Origin: Mercenaria mercenaria
Taxonomy: Eukaryota; Mollusca; Bivalvia; Venerida; Veneridae
Length of the DNA: 64,000 nt
NCBI RefSeq assembly: GCF_021730395.1
Contig: NC_069364.1
Location: forward strand, 80,717,501-80,781,500
Direction of reading: 5' to 3'
Part shown: one piece after another, positions 1 through 10,574 of the stretch
How the letters are laid out: each line of letters begins with the position of its first letter
Numbering within the stretch: the stretch's first letter is position 1
Translations under genes and position numbers: made by a program
Notes under the pieces: generated by a model
What the model was told of the DNA's origin: nothing
The model's database searches: none
What the model saw: only the letters and a program-made list of their open reading frames with translations

Positions 1-146
1 CAATTATACTAAATTGTTAAGAAAACAAATACTTATTAGGCTACTATGCACAACTTCTAGGAAGATATTGAGTACTTTCTGAACGACACTTGAAAGTTGC
101 TGAACACGTGTTGCCATAGAAATGATAATAACAGCTTTAAGAAGAT

Positions 147-525
147 CCTTTGGAAGCATAGAATGCAGCCAAGCAAATAAATGAGCCGTGCCATGAGAAA
201 ACCAAGATAGTGGCTTTGCGACCAGCATGGATCCAGACCAGCCTGCGCATCCATGATCCATGCTGTTCGCTTTCAAAGCCCGTTGCAATTAGAGAAACTG
301 TTAGCGAACAACATGGATCCTGACCAGACTGCCCGGATGTTACGAATGTGGTCCTACAACCCTTGCTTTCATAAGTATGTGTGATACAAAATCAGAAATG
401 TTTGACTTGACTCACTATCTTGGTTTTCTCATGGCGCAGCTCAAATAGCAGACTCGGTTTTATCGTGTCTGTCAGTGAGAGGAAATGAAATGTGAAACAC
501 ACCTTACGCCCCTAGCACCGGCTTA
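147..525 (+). repeat. Dispersed repeat, split by a MITE
   Basis: The two ends of this interval (147-182 and 444-525) resemble one continuous unit seen at 659-780 and, in part, at 7005-7100. Shared blocks are CCTTTGGAAGCATAG, AGCAGACTCGGTTT and ACGCCCCTAG. The centre is occupied by a palindromic MITE. No protein is evident, so this is a non-coding dispersed repeat of unknown class. Confidence 0.5.
183..443. mobile_element. Long-palindrome MITE, copy 1, rearranged
   Basis: The left arm begins GAGCCGTGCCATGAGAAAAC and the right arm ends GGTTTTCTCATGGCGCAGCT, the inverted ends seen in the copies at 22431, 52999 and 60505. The middle is in the opposite orientation to the other copies. It also contains a block (about 357-407) that recurs at 3359. 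A short AAATA lies next to both outer ends and could be the target duplication. No coding capacity. Confidence 0.7.
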
Positions 526-658
526 CGTGGAATCCTACTTTAGGAAAATTGGATGGACTCTGTGATCCCAAATGACCAGAAAATCTAACAACAGTGAATC
601 CAAGTATGGGGAGACTTATTACAGCTTAAAGATAGTTGTTATTGTTAATAAAATTTAA

Positions 659-780
659 GACGATTCTTCTGAAGCATAGAACACAACTAAGCAAACTGAT
701 AAACGACTTGGTTTGATTAAGTCTATTCATTAGGAGTAATGAAATATGAAACAGCCCTCACGCCCCTAGAACTGATTTAA
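659..780 (+). repeat. Dispersed repeat, second copy
   Basis: Uninterrupted relative of the unit split at 147-525: GAAGCATAGAACACAACTAA, then a GACTTGGTTTGATT block, then ACGCCCCTAG. Its value is that it shows the empty state of the interrupted copy upstream. Confidence 0.45.
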
Positions 781-1574
781 ACAGTGATCTATTACAGTTC
801 AATTGAATGGATTGTTGAAAGCTGTGTAAAATCTTAATCTAAAATCGTGACGAAATGTCTGAAAAATACGAACTGCACACAATTTGAGGCAGCAGTGTTA
901 CACGAATCACATTCTGCACGTTTTGATTAAGATGTCACATACGATATTTTTACTTTAATGTTACCTACTTTAGCATATTTTCTCTCTTGTTGGTTAGCTG
1001 TTAAGAATAATGTGTTGCTTTATAACATATTATTTATAAAACGGAAAGCAAGTGACAAAAGAAGATCATAGGCTGTCAATTACTTTATTTTTTATGAATG
1101 ACATTTGATTACATTTTGATTCTGAGCAGTTTGTATCATTTTATTATAGATACTCTCAAGTCTCTTGCTACAGTTTGGGTTTTTGACAAAGACAGGTCAT
1201 GCCTTTATCATAGCCTTTGATACCTAATTCAACTGATATTCAAACTATTTATTATGAATTGATGCGTAGGTTCTCTTAGTGTTTCTCTTAATGTTCCAGT
1301 ATATCTAGGAATATTCTACCACATAGTACAATTTAGTCTTTGTCTGTACAATCTGAAATATTGAAACAATATTTACTACATTCTGTCATGCTTTTAAATG
1401 TTTCAAAATGACTACAATAGTCTTCTTCTTTTCATATCTATGAAGTTTTAAAATATAATTTCTTATATCTTAGTTTGCTATCACTAAAAGTAACAGTTTT
1501 TTGACAAACCTGTTAAAAGTTCTTACTTTAACTACCTGCGTATTTTCCTTTGTTTATTAGTTTTGGTTTGGCAT
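781..1574. other. AT-rich spacer, nothing recognised
   Basis: No ORF of interest, no RNA gene and no repeat was recognised here. It is AT-rich, with short runs of T and A only. Confidence 0.4.
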
Positions 1575-1822
1575 CGCTTTTCAGTCATGTAACGATGGAC
1601 AGTTAACCTAACCAGTGTTCTTAAATTCTGTAACAGTACTTATCAGTTCTCTACAAGTAAGCGTTAAGTTCTCCGTATTAAACAGAGGTGGGGGGTCAAA
1701 TGACTCCAAACACAATGTCTTTTATCCAATCGTCATAGGGAACAAAGGCCTCGGCTGGATATCTGACTCAAGACCCTATGATTAATAGATTTGTGTTCTC
1801 GCTATTGGGCTAACTGGGTTGG
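1575..1822 (-). mobile_element. tRNA-derived SINE, minus strand
   Basis: Read on the minus strand, this begins with a tRNA-like head (GTTAGCCCAATAGCGAGAAC), has the central block CCCTATGACGATTGGATAAA, and continues through AACACTGGTTAGGTTAACTG toward a tail. The central and 3' blocks match the plus-strand SINE at 4056 (GACGATTTGATAAAAGG, CTGGTAAGGTTAACTGTCC). The copy is diverged and lacks the terminal A-rich tail. Confidence 0.7.
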
Positions 1823-3358
1823 TTTTGCATATTTCCTTATAACGCTATTATTTCTGAAACTTAAAAATACTTTTCATAAAACTTGCTTTTCACTCACACT
1901 GCCAATATAAACTTAACGATCATATGAATGAACAGATTGATAGGTTTGTGTGTTTTGTGTGTTTTATTGAAATTTCGTCTAAAATAGTAAAATAGAATGT
2001 GTAATATATATTTTTGGCAACTTCTGAGTTAACAGAAGAAAAATATCTTAAAATGTACCCCTAACAGTTTTAAGAAATCCGTTACAGTATGTTGATAATC
2101 TTTCTTAAATATCTTTGAAAAAAACACACAAAAACAATGGTAGTGGTAACGTCTTTCAAAGTGTGTTACGGAAAAAATTTCTCTGTCTGACAAGTAAAGA
2201 AGCATATTGTATTCTTATAGTACAAAATAACTAATATTATTCATGTTTCTAGGATATTTTCTAAAACAAGGTAGTTGAAATGGTAACGTAACATGTGTAA
2301 AGTATGTTACATATTGTTTTCTCCTTCAATTAATTGTTTATTCTATGTCTGCGAACAATAAATTGCTATTTCATTGATAGTAATTTATTATATCATTTTA
2401 TGCAGTTTTAGTGGTATCAGGTTTTTGAGTCGTTGGTTGTGGCACTGGTTCATTTTATGCAAATTAGCTAATTTGGAGTAAAAAAACCATAAGAGTAAAA
2501 AAATACTATTTTATCATCATAACTGACCAAGATATGACTGATTATCATCTATATGGTTATCCTTTCCAAAAAAGTACGGTTGCCATGGAAACAGTGAAAT
2601 CATATATTGTTCAAAAGAGTGTTTTTTTCATGGGAACATTTTTTATTTTGAAAGTGTTTGTCCTGCCAAACAATTTGGAACCTGTGAAAAAAGTGTAGGG
2701 GGATGCATGGTAGACATTTCTGGATCCTGTACTAATAGCAAAAGTTGAAACTGATGAAGAACAATGGTTGGGCGAAAACATTTTAAAAAGCGCGCGTGTG
2801 TGTTGGGGTAGGACGGGATTGGGTGGGGAAGGCGCGAGACGAAAGTTGGAGCGCGAGTCGAAAAGTCGAAATTTAAGAGACATGACGGGATCATTGATTG
2901 AAAAAAAACAACAACAAATAATGAAAGGGGGATGCACACAAGAAAACAAAATATGCATCACTTCCCAAAGGTGCTAGAAGCATGTAGCTATAATAACAAC
3001 TCCCTGCTAGGAGGCACCACAACGGATGGCGTCCTCTCAGGAAGAGTCTTACACCTTTGCAGGGGAGATATAGTCGGTATTATCTCCTCCGTCTCCCTCC
3101 CCAACCCCGCCAACAATGGGTATTAAGTTTTAAAGGTCAATGGTGAAATACTCCAGGCCTCCACGTCTATGCATTAACTACTTAGCGTTGTCGCCCGAGT
3201 ACAGGGTTATTTTAATGTTTTAATTTGCCTCAGCTAGTGTTTTAATCAAATCAAAAACCTGGACAAGTTGTGTATATAAATATCTGTTTATGTTTGCAAA
3301 ACGAAAATGTTTTTCCTTGCATATATCACTGAAAAAAAAACAACAAAAACAACAAAAA
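1823..3358. other. Non-coding region with short uncertain ORFs
   Basis: Mostly AT-rich DNA. The stretch 2600-3130 is richer in G and holds overlapping ORFs of 64 to 116 codons on both strands, none with a recognisable domain. The longest (2611-2961, minus) has low-complexity composition and no signal of selection that can be judged by eye. No gene is called. Confidence 0.35.
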
Positions 3359-3410
3359 CAACCCTTGCTTTCATAAGTATGTGTGATACAAAATCAGAAA
3401 TGTTTGACTC
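3359..3410 (+). repeat. 52-bp block also found inside the MITE at 183
   Basis: Positions 3359-3410 are essentially identical to 357-407 (starting CAACCCTTGCTTTCATAAGT). It follows an A-rich CAACAAAAACAACAAAAA stretch. One copy probably marks the insertion of a small dispersed repeat or a local copy event. Confidence 0.6.
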
Positions 3411-4055
3411 ACTGTTGTGTCTGTCTCCGATCTTCTTAGTGCTATTTAATACATTATCTGGTTCAATCCGTACTTTAAAAATGAAATTTAATTTCCAAAT
3501 AACATATTAACATATGTATTTAATACTAAAATACTCACTTTTTCTTTTGTTTACAGCAGCACAACATCTTCGTATGGCGGTGAAACTAACGTTAAGCAAA
3601 TAATTAACTGCACCAATAAGTTTGTAAATCGTTGCGTCGCTAAGCTTTCGGACAAGATAAACCTAAAACATTGAAATGTCCTCGAAGTCATTTATCTTAA
3701 TTGCTAGTATGTACACTGCATTTATTATTGCAGATATTAATCTTATATATTCAGATTCAGTACGCCGGAATAAATTTATACAGTTATGCACTTATTTCAT
3801 TCGCAATTACCATACACGGATATAAATATGGACTTTAAAGGACACGCCCTTTTCCGAACTAATAACTAAAAGATTTATAAGTAGGCCCTACATGCAAATA
3901 AAAAAAGGAATTCTGTTGTGTCTACTTGTGGCAGTAAGTGCAATGCCCACCTTTATAGTGCTGCTTCACTGGAAATCACGCTGACACGTGACAGGATACC
4001 CCGCCCAATCATATTATACTGATACTGGGCTGACAAGTCCTAATACAGCCAAAAA
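3411..4055. other. Spacer, nothing recognised
   Basis: No gene, RNA or repeat recognised between the 52-bp block and the SINE at 4056. Confidence 0.35.
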
Positions 4056-4282
4056 GCCCGCCCGCTTAGCTCAACAAGGAGAGCGCCCATTTACAGACCG
4101 CGGGATCGTGAGGTCAATCCACGTTCGGGGCGAATGTTCTCCTTGACGATTTGATAAAAGGCATTGTGTCTTAAATCATTCGTCCTCCACATGAACACTG
4201 GTAAGGTTAACTGTCCGTCGTTACACAACTGGAATACTGTTGAAAAAACGGCGTTTAACCCAAAATAAACAAATAAACATAC
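4056..4282 (+). mobile_element. tRNA-derived SINE
   Basis: The head has a Pol III A-box-like TTAGCTCAACAAGGAGAGCG and a B-box-like GGTCAATCC. The body has GACGATTTGATAAAAGG and CATTCGTCCTCCAC. The 3' end is ACGGCGTTTAACCC followed by an AAATAAAC-type tail. The last motif is typical of abundant bivalve tRNA SINEs. Relative to the copy at 39428 this one lacks a central block after CGTCCTCCAC. Confidence 0.8.
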
Positions 4283-4293
4283 ACACTGGGAGC

Positions 4294-4420
4294 CAAAGAA
4301 GGAAACTAGTACTAGTACCATTTTCACATATCTGTATTTGATATGGCGCGACCAGGGATGGAACCCACGACATCTCGCACACTAAGCGGGCGCTTCACCA
4401 CTAGGCTACCGAGGCGGTTC
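4294..4420 (-). mobile_element. tRNA-derived SINE head, minus strand
   Basis: The minus strand reads CGCCTCGGTAGCCTAGTGG (A box) and GGGTTCCATCCCTGGTCGCG (B box), a tRNA-like Pol III head, then runs down to TGGTACTAGTACTAG. It sits tail to tail with the SINE at 4056. A functional tRNA is unlikely because the acceptor arms do not pair well. Confidence 0.6.
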
Positions 4421-4756
4421 AGTGTAAAACTCTTAGAAATCGCGTAACAGTTTTTAACAAGTTCGTATCCAATACTTTTGAACCAGCTCGGATCCCATAC
4501 TTTTAAAGTTACCTAAGAATACCGGCATCATATTGGCATGTTTTCACTGGCCAGTCAGTTATTCAAAAGATTCTGATTAGATGAACAGTACTGTTGTTTA
4601 TAGCCGTTCAAATCACTGTAGGAATAATAATAAGATTAATAATAATAAAGCCTTTATTTAACGAGGAAAACTCATTTGACGAACAACATCAATCTTCCAT
4701 GAGGCCCTCAAAACAATACATAACATATACATTTAAAATATTTACATGGTATATAG

Positions 4757-5318
4757 GTATCGCACAGTAATAAGGCGCTTTGAAATGTAAACAAACAAAA
4801 CAATAGCATAAATTTAAGTTAATACACAACATTTACGCTGCAACTAGTAATTCCCCGTTGGCCGAGCGGTATTGGTATCCGTCTTATACTTTTTCGTCGG
4901 GAGTTCGATTCCCGAACCCGTAAAGAAGTATTTTGAAAACTGTATTTAATTTCTTTTTTTTTCAACAGGATTCAACGAAAACATCAAAAGTTTGTCAATC
5001 TAGTACTAACTTTGTTCACTAACTTGTAAATGTCATTGTTAATAATTAATCATGTTTAAATATGCTTCATCTTTAATATGATCTAATGTTTTAGGCGTTT
5101 ATGAATAAATAAGAAATCAGAGAAAAATAAACTTACACAAAGCATTTAAATTAAATGCAAAATAAAAAATGACGGATGCAATTAAGGTTCGAACCATCAA
5201 AATTATCACTACAAAATAATTAAAAGTCTCCTTTTAAAAGATATTGCTAAGTACTGATTGTTTATTTACATGTTGCTAAAAATAAAAACATCATAATACT
5301 GTGCGGTACTTATTTTTT
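4757..5318. repeat. Insertion in the LINE-A 3' UTR
   Basis: The plus-strand LINE-A copy has only about 70 bp between the CCATGTAAATATTTTAG block and the GCACTTCGTATA block. Here the same two landmarks are separated by about 560 bp. The extra DNA includes a tRNA-like sequence at 4851-4922, so part of it may be a SINE. Its exact ends cannot be set from one comparison. Confidence 0.5.
4851..4922 (+). repeat. tRNA-like sequence, probably a SINE head
   Basis: It has an A-box-like TGGCCGAGCGGTATTGG and a T arm TCGGG-AGTTCGATT-CCCGA that pairs perfectly. The head resembles a Leu/Ser-type tRNA. The presumed acceptor halves (TCCCCGT and ACCCGTA) do not pair, so I call it a tRNA-derived repeat rather than a working tRNA gene. 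Confidence 0.5.
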
Positions 5319-5950
5319 TTTATATACGAAGTGCAATATTATAAATATTAAGTATTATGATTGTGTGTTGTGCCAAGCCATGTATATAGTGATTTGAATT
5401 GCCTTACTGATGATGCTCTTTTTACATGACTTGGTAAGGAATTCCAGATAGTAGCACCAGAATATGTAAAACTTTTTTTAAATAGTTCAGTTTTCGGTTG
5501 AGGAAGGTAAAGCTGCAAATTAGAATCTGATCTCAAAGTTCGAGCATGTGTGTCATGTATATCACAGCTGAATGTAAATGAATTTCTGAGGTAAATAGGT
5601 GCTTGATCGTTTAGACTTTTGTACATTAAAACTGCTTTTTGAAATATTACCCGCTCCGGAAAAGTCATCCAGTTTAATTCTCGAAATAATTCAGCAGAAG
5701 GGGTATCGAAGTCTTTATCAAGAATTAGGCGAGCTGCTCTTTTTTGAAACATAACAATTTTGTCTTGTAATGAATTAGAACAGCTTCCCCATATTACACA
5801 ACAGTAATCGAAGTGAGGCAGTATCATATGTAAGAGTTAATGAGTTATAGAACATTTTCCTCATATGTACAGAAAGATATACTTTGATGCGAGACAACAG
5901 GTATAAAAGTGAATTGCATTTTTTCAAAATATTATCAACATGTGTATTCC

Positions 5951-6075
5951 TAGACTGGCTCCAGTCCCTATGTTTGTTCTTCTTTACATATATTATAAGT
6001 TCATTAAGAGGGACGTTACTCCAGCAGGTTGTTTCTACATTGATATTTTTTATTGCCCCTGGCTCCGAACATAGG
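5951..6075. mobile_element. 125-bp insertion in LINE-A with a 9-bp duplication
   Basis: GTGTATTCC occurs at 5942-5950 and again at 6076-6084. Deleting the 125 bp plus one GTGTATTCC joins LSWNT to HVDNILKKC, the expected LINE order. The insert has CTGGCTCC and TATGTT blocks near both ends in rearranged order, so it is MITE-like, but no clean terminal inverted repeat is seen. An 8 to 9-bp duplication is in the range of hAT-like elements. Confidence 0.6.
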
Positions 6076-6683
6076 GTGTATTCCAAGACAAGTCATTTTC
6101 AATAGTAACGCCGAGTAACTTTTCTTTCGTACTGCAGTCTAGAGTTTCATCTCTGAAATGAATAACTTGGGGATCGTCATATACTTGCTTGACTTTATGT
6201 TTTGATGCAACATACACTACTTTGGTTTTTGCAGAGTTTATCTCCATTGCATCAGTCTTACACCATGCATCAACATTTTTACTAATATTGGATAATGTTT
6301 CAGTCACATTTTCAAGATTTGAGTGGTATGTAATTATAAAAAAAATCATGTGGTGTATAAACTATACAGAAAAGCTCTCTACTGTGTTACTCACGCGATG
6401 AAATGTGATTTAAATGTTATTGACGTACGGGTTTCTGATTATAACATATATTTAGTTAAATCCTTTTGAATAGTTCAGCCGAAACATTCACACACTGACG
6501 GACCCGTTGCGCTTTAATGCCGAATCAATATTCGGAAAACGGCGAAAGCTTTGTTATTTCTGAATGACACGTGTAACTGTGAGCACTCGTTATTCCATCA
6601 GACACCTGCGGTCGAACCCTCATCCCACCTCTTTCCTTCATCCTCCTCCCCTTCCAGCTGTTAGGCAGTATCTTTTAGCATTT

Positions 6684-6830
6684 AAACCCTTACCCTGCTA
6701 AATTCCTGTTATGAACTTGTCCATCTTTCAATTTGGACAGTACCATTAACTGTTATAAGGGGTGCTTACCAAAACGATACTGACTGAATGGTGAACAGTG
6801 CAGATCATGATCAGACTGCTGCACGGATGT
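6684..6830 (-). mobile_element. Truncated TTAA-type MITE
   Basis: It starts AACCCTTACCCTGCTAAATT and contains CTTGTCCATCTTTCAATTTG, ACTGACTGAATGG and CAGTGCAGATCATGATCAGA. All are shared, in reverse orientation, with the complete element at 50245-50443. The other end is missing after GCACGGATGTA. Confidence 0.7.
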
Positions 6831-7004
6831 ACTGACCTCATATGTCTGTGGTTATTTCAAATCCGATGATCATGGTTACGCCTCAAAAGTTGATAAACAG
6901 TTGTTTTTTTCTTCAAAATTCTTAGTGCCAAGTGTAAAATCTTTAAAACATGCGGAAATATGATTGCTTTAATTATATCTTTTTTTTCTGGTGTTCACGC
7001 AAGT

Positions 7005-7100
7005 ATCCTTTGGAAGTATACGCAACCATGCCGGCAACATAAAAGCAGACTCGGTTTAATTGAGTAAAAGAAATAAAATGTCAAAAAAGCTATAAACGGG
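7005..7100 (+). repeat. Dispersed repeat, third copy
   Basis: CCTTTGGAAGTATACGCAAC and AGCAGACTCGGTTTAATTGA match the unit at 147-525 and 659-780. It is shorter and more diverged. From 7101 to 7885 no gene or repeat was recognised; an 81-codon ORF at 7182-7427 has no known domain. Confidence 0.4.
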
Positions 7101-7885
7101 AATAATGTCATTAATTCGGTCGTGCTTTGGTGGTGTAGTCGAAAGAAGTTCACAGTAAATAGATTCTAATTTTCGCATTTTTTGCGCGTATATAACATTA
7201 ATCACACGTTTTCAATGCTAGAATATATAATGCACGAAAAAAGACGGTTTTGGCAAGTTTGCAGATCGAAACCGAAAGTAGGAGTTTATTGTGCGGACAA
7301 GAGCATAATATGCGCCATTTTTAGGGTACTAAAACTGACTGGTATTTCACTAGAAACTTTTCAACATCCTATTTTTTTTACATGTATTGTTTCGAAAATT
7401 TATGATAGAACTTTCATGAAAAAGTGATGTTCTATAAAGATACGTAAAGACGACCTGAAGTTGCCGTTTTTTTTTATATGAAGGATTTGAATTACTGACC
7501 TTCAATCTATACTAGTAAAAAAGCCGAAACAAATGATGAATGATTTCATTAACATAAATAATAATTTTGACAAAAATTCATGTTTATTTAGTTTCACAAT
7601 ATTGCAGGTTTAATTCCATGGGTCACGTAAAAGAGGTCCCTTTTAGATAAAAAAAAATTCACTCTTATGAGTTTATCAAATTTATTAGATACAACAGATC
7701 AACAATATTTAGAGGCAACACATGGTAAATACATGTTCATTAAATTTTAATATTAAAAAAGTGAATTGGTAGTCTTTGATTTTATATGGATAATGTCGTT
7801 TCTGTGTTCAGTGTACTGTTTGTTTCACATTAGTTGTAAAGAATATAAAATTATCCTGTCTGTAGCCACCTTGTTTCGCATTCAA

Positions 7886-8060
7886 AATTAAAGAAGAAGA
7901 AGAAGCATTTTATTTCGACTTGTACAAAGTACATCATCATAAATACATACAAAATCAAATATATAAAAAATTTCTGTCACTATGACTATGAAAGTAATAC
8001 AATCAGTACCAAATAACAACCGTTACAGACTATACTCTACGTGCATCTTAATAACAAGAC
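7886..8060 (-). mobile_element. Probable LINE 3' end, minus strand
   Basis: The minus strand reads CAAGTCGAAATAAAATGC followed by a CTT repeat, the look of a LINE 3' terminus with a trinucleotide tail. No reverse transcriptase coding sequence is recognisable upstream of it, so this is a short 3' fragment at best. Confidence 0.35.
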
Positions 8061-8216
8061 GAAAACAAAACCAAACCGAGGATGAAATATAATTAATTGT
8101 GTAATAAGGATATTCCGATAGTATGAGTAAAAGCTACTTTAATGTATTTCGCCAAGTTTAGTAATATTGACTTATTATCAGACATCAACATATCGATAAA
8201 CGTTTGCATACTCGGT

Positions 8217-8540
8217 CTTGTTATACAGTTATTGACTTATGTTGAGGGCAAATGTGTTTTTACGGACCTGTAAAAATGATATTGACCTCGGACGCATGTG
8301 TCTTTACGGACCTGTAAAATGATGATACTTGACCGAAACATAAGTCTATAATTGTTATATTATATGCCCTTCTCAAATGCACTCATTTGACTGGCCCTTA
8401 TTTCATACACATAAGAAAAAATGATATCACAAGAGTCATTTTCACTTATGCGGGTCAATGTCGCTTTCTGCGGACTCGCGCGTGCACCCCTTTCGACCAA
8501 TCAAATATGCGCATTTGAGAATGGTATATAATATTAAAGT
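8217..8540. repeat. Nested inverted repeats, MITE-like
   Basis: There are two inverted pairs. TATACAGTTATTGACTTATG near 8222 faces CATAAGTCTATAATTGTTAT near 8340. ATTATATGCCCTTCTCAAAT near 8358 faces ATTTGAGAATGGTATATAAT near 8514. Between the first pair, TTTACGGACCTGTAAAA occurs twice in direct orientation. No ORF. Confidence 0.55.
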
Positions 8541-9412
8541 TTGGTGTATTTTTCCTATATCAGAATAACATGGACATTTGAGTATGACACTAAAGCTGCT
8601 ACCAATTTATATGTATTCAATTGATTATTCCTCTGTCATTTTATAATCTTTATTTTATTCCTAGTTATCCTTTTCTTTGACTTTGTCCTTTTATTAGAAT
8701 ATATGCATTATTGTAACATTCTGTCACTGTTAAACTAACAAGAAAATTCATCTAGCCTAAAATGTACTAAAAGGAATGTAAGAGAATTCAATCAGCATCA
8801 GAGTCATTTTGGTACTTGCAGTTGTCAGTCCGAGGACCTATATTTAAGATGTCTAGAAAATGGGACATTTACCGCTACCTGTTAAGGTTACAGTTCTTCA
8901 GAGGCCCGATTTATAAGAGAAGTATGTCTTCAAGAACGCCAGGTTAATATCTATGTACACAAAAAAACGAATAAAACACATAATTAAATGTAACAGTGAT
9001 ATCAGACAATTCCAATATGGAAAGAAATATATGAAAATAAAACACTTTGAAATCAACATTAAAATAAGTATTTCCGGTACAGTCATTGATGTAACCATCT
9101 CCGAAGTTTCTTCTGAAAGACTGAAGGAAGAGCGTTTTATATAGAAAGTATTTCAAAAAAAAGAAATATAACATTTTTTTCATTCTGCAGATACATTGTT
9201 TCCAGGTTCATTACACAGAAAATGTATTAGTAAGTTATAAAAGTTATTGTATCTGGAGAACCAGGTGGTCTTGCTGTCCATAAGAGGTTTGTACACACTT
9301 ATTTTTTTAAATGTAACTGCTTGTTTCAGTTCTGTAGAAAATTTCAAGTATATTGTATCCATCGGTAGCGTTGTGAGTGGTTTCGAACATCTAATCATGT
9401 GTATGACAAGAT
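8541..9412. other. AT-rich flank of the GPCR gene
   Basis: AT-rich DNA downstream of the minus-strand GPCR. Overlapping ORFs at 8898-9462 lack domains and have AT-driven composition. Nothing further recognised. Confidence 0.35.
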
Positions 9413-10574
9413 CTACAGGTAGTCTCTCCAGTCTCTCAGCATGTCAAGAACGGAATTTCTGATGACCGTATATCGCTTTATAACCACGAACATATTCAGC
9501 GACGTGTTGAAATACAGCAATACAAAGCTGAATGCGTGTATGTAATTTATCCCTGGTAAATACGGCCATGTGTCATACACTAACCATATGAAAAAGTACT
9601 GGATATCAAGAGATGTATTCACCAAAAGAAATATCCCCATGGTTTTAAGTGCTTTTTCCTGTGCTGTAAATGCCTTCCGTTTATTTTCCTGTCGATTCTC
9701 TGCAGTTTCTTCCTTTTTCTTCGTTAGTTTTATGCGACACTCTTTGGAAATCGTAAATATTGATGACGCCACATTCGCCCCCGAGGTCGAAGCATGCTCC
9801 TCGTGAGAATTCTCTGCAGCATGTAAAGTTACTGAAGCTGGAGTTAATGTCGACTTCGTCGGTTCGGTGTTTGTCTCCAGTCTGACCTTGCCCAATGGTT
9901 TAAGCGTATCTTCATTTGTAGATACTATTTTGCTTGTCGGAAGTTCTACGTTATCGTTATCGAATGGAACTACCGCTCGTGAACGACAGCTAATATGTAC
10001 ACGAAGACATATGTATGTACAACACAACTGAAATAATGCCTGGCAAACCTGTCAAACAAGCGAAATATCCAAGAGCAGTCGAAGGGTTAACAAAAACGGC
10101 ATTTGTGCAAGCTCTCCATTGTTGAACCGAGTCGTTCCTGGTCCAGACGTGCAGTGGTATTCCTAGACAAATCAAGGATCCAATAAGGAGGCCAAGATTG
10201 ACCAGAACAATGTGACGAGGATTAGGTTTGACTCTCCTTCGCGAAAACGCCAAACATTGCTGAATGAACACATTAAGGGTTTGCCAACATTCATTCGTGA
10301 TACAGAAGAAGAACAATGTCATTGGTACAGAGCAGGTATATGTACCAACCCCATGGGTCACTGCAATCAGTCCTACCACTGCAGCCAGGATGCCAAACAA
10401 GCCTTGGAAAAATGCATTTATTGTCAGACACACAATGTTCAAAGCAAACAGTTTAAATAATTTTGTATTTTGTTTTGTATAGCTAACTAATAATATGGTA
10501 TTGGAAAAACACTTCCATGCAGAGAGAAAAAGAATAAGTATCGTTGCTAATATATATGAAACTGAAATGTCCAT
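9413..10574 (-). CDS. Orphan class A-type GPCR, frameshifted
   Basis: A single-exon seven-helix receptor, presumably in the plasma membrane and coupling to G proteins; the ligand is unknown. The first frame (10574 to 9990, 194 codons) shows TM1 (residues 7-31), TM2 (42-72), the TM3 cysteine at 81, TM3 (85-110), a basic SRRR in place of a DRY motif, TM4 (121-143), an ECL2 cysteine at 156 and TM5 (165-188). The second frame (10027 to 9413) carries a long third intracellular loop rich in Lys, Glu and Thr, then TM6 (TMGIFLLVNTSLDIQYFFIW) and TM7 (SFVLLYFNTSLNMFVVIKRY). The frames meet at TACATACATATG, where an extra CATA shifts the frame. Without it, VVLYI would run into CLRVHISC. So it is either a young pseudogene, a polymorphic allele or a sequencing error. 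I start at the ATG giving MDISVSYILA, just before TM1. Confidence 0.8.

Larger units (their letters stand above)
4622..6385 (-). mobile_element. LINE-A, 5'-truncated non-LTR retrotransposon
   Basis: This is the 3' part of a LINE. The 3' end at 4649 is AATAAAGGCTTTATT-like with an AAT-repeat tail at 4622-4648. The coding part (5348 to about 6385, minus) gives the end of a reverse transcriptase and its C-terminal region: DAWCKTDAMEINSAKTKVV, KLLGVTIENDLSWNT, HFDYCCVIWGS, QKRAARLILD and ATIWNSLPSHVKRASS. This pattern is typical of the CR1/L2/jockey-like group; the clade is not assigned. A second copy of the same 3' end lies at 50922-51428 on the plus strand. The reading frame is broken by a 125-bp insertion (5951-6075), a 13-bp extra segment near 5826-5838 and others. 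The 3' UTR holds a further insertion of about 560 bp. Confidence 0.85.

Noticed and set aside
4851-4922. A functional tRNA gene
   Set aside because: The T arm is good but the acceptor halves do not pair and the anticodon arm is unclear. It lies within an insertion in a LINE, so a SINE head is the better reading.
9570-10482. Plus-strand ORFs of 72-82 codons
   Set aside because: They are antisense shadows of the GPCR coding sequence.
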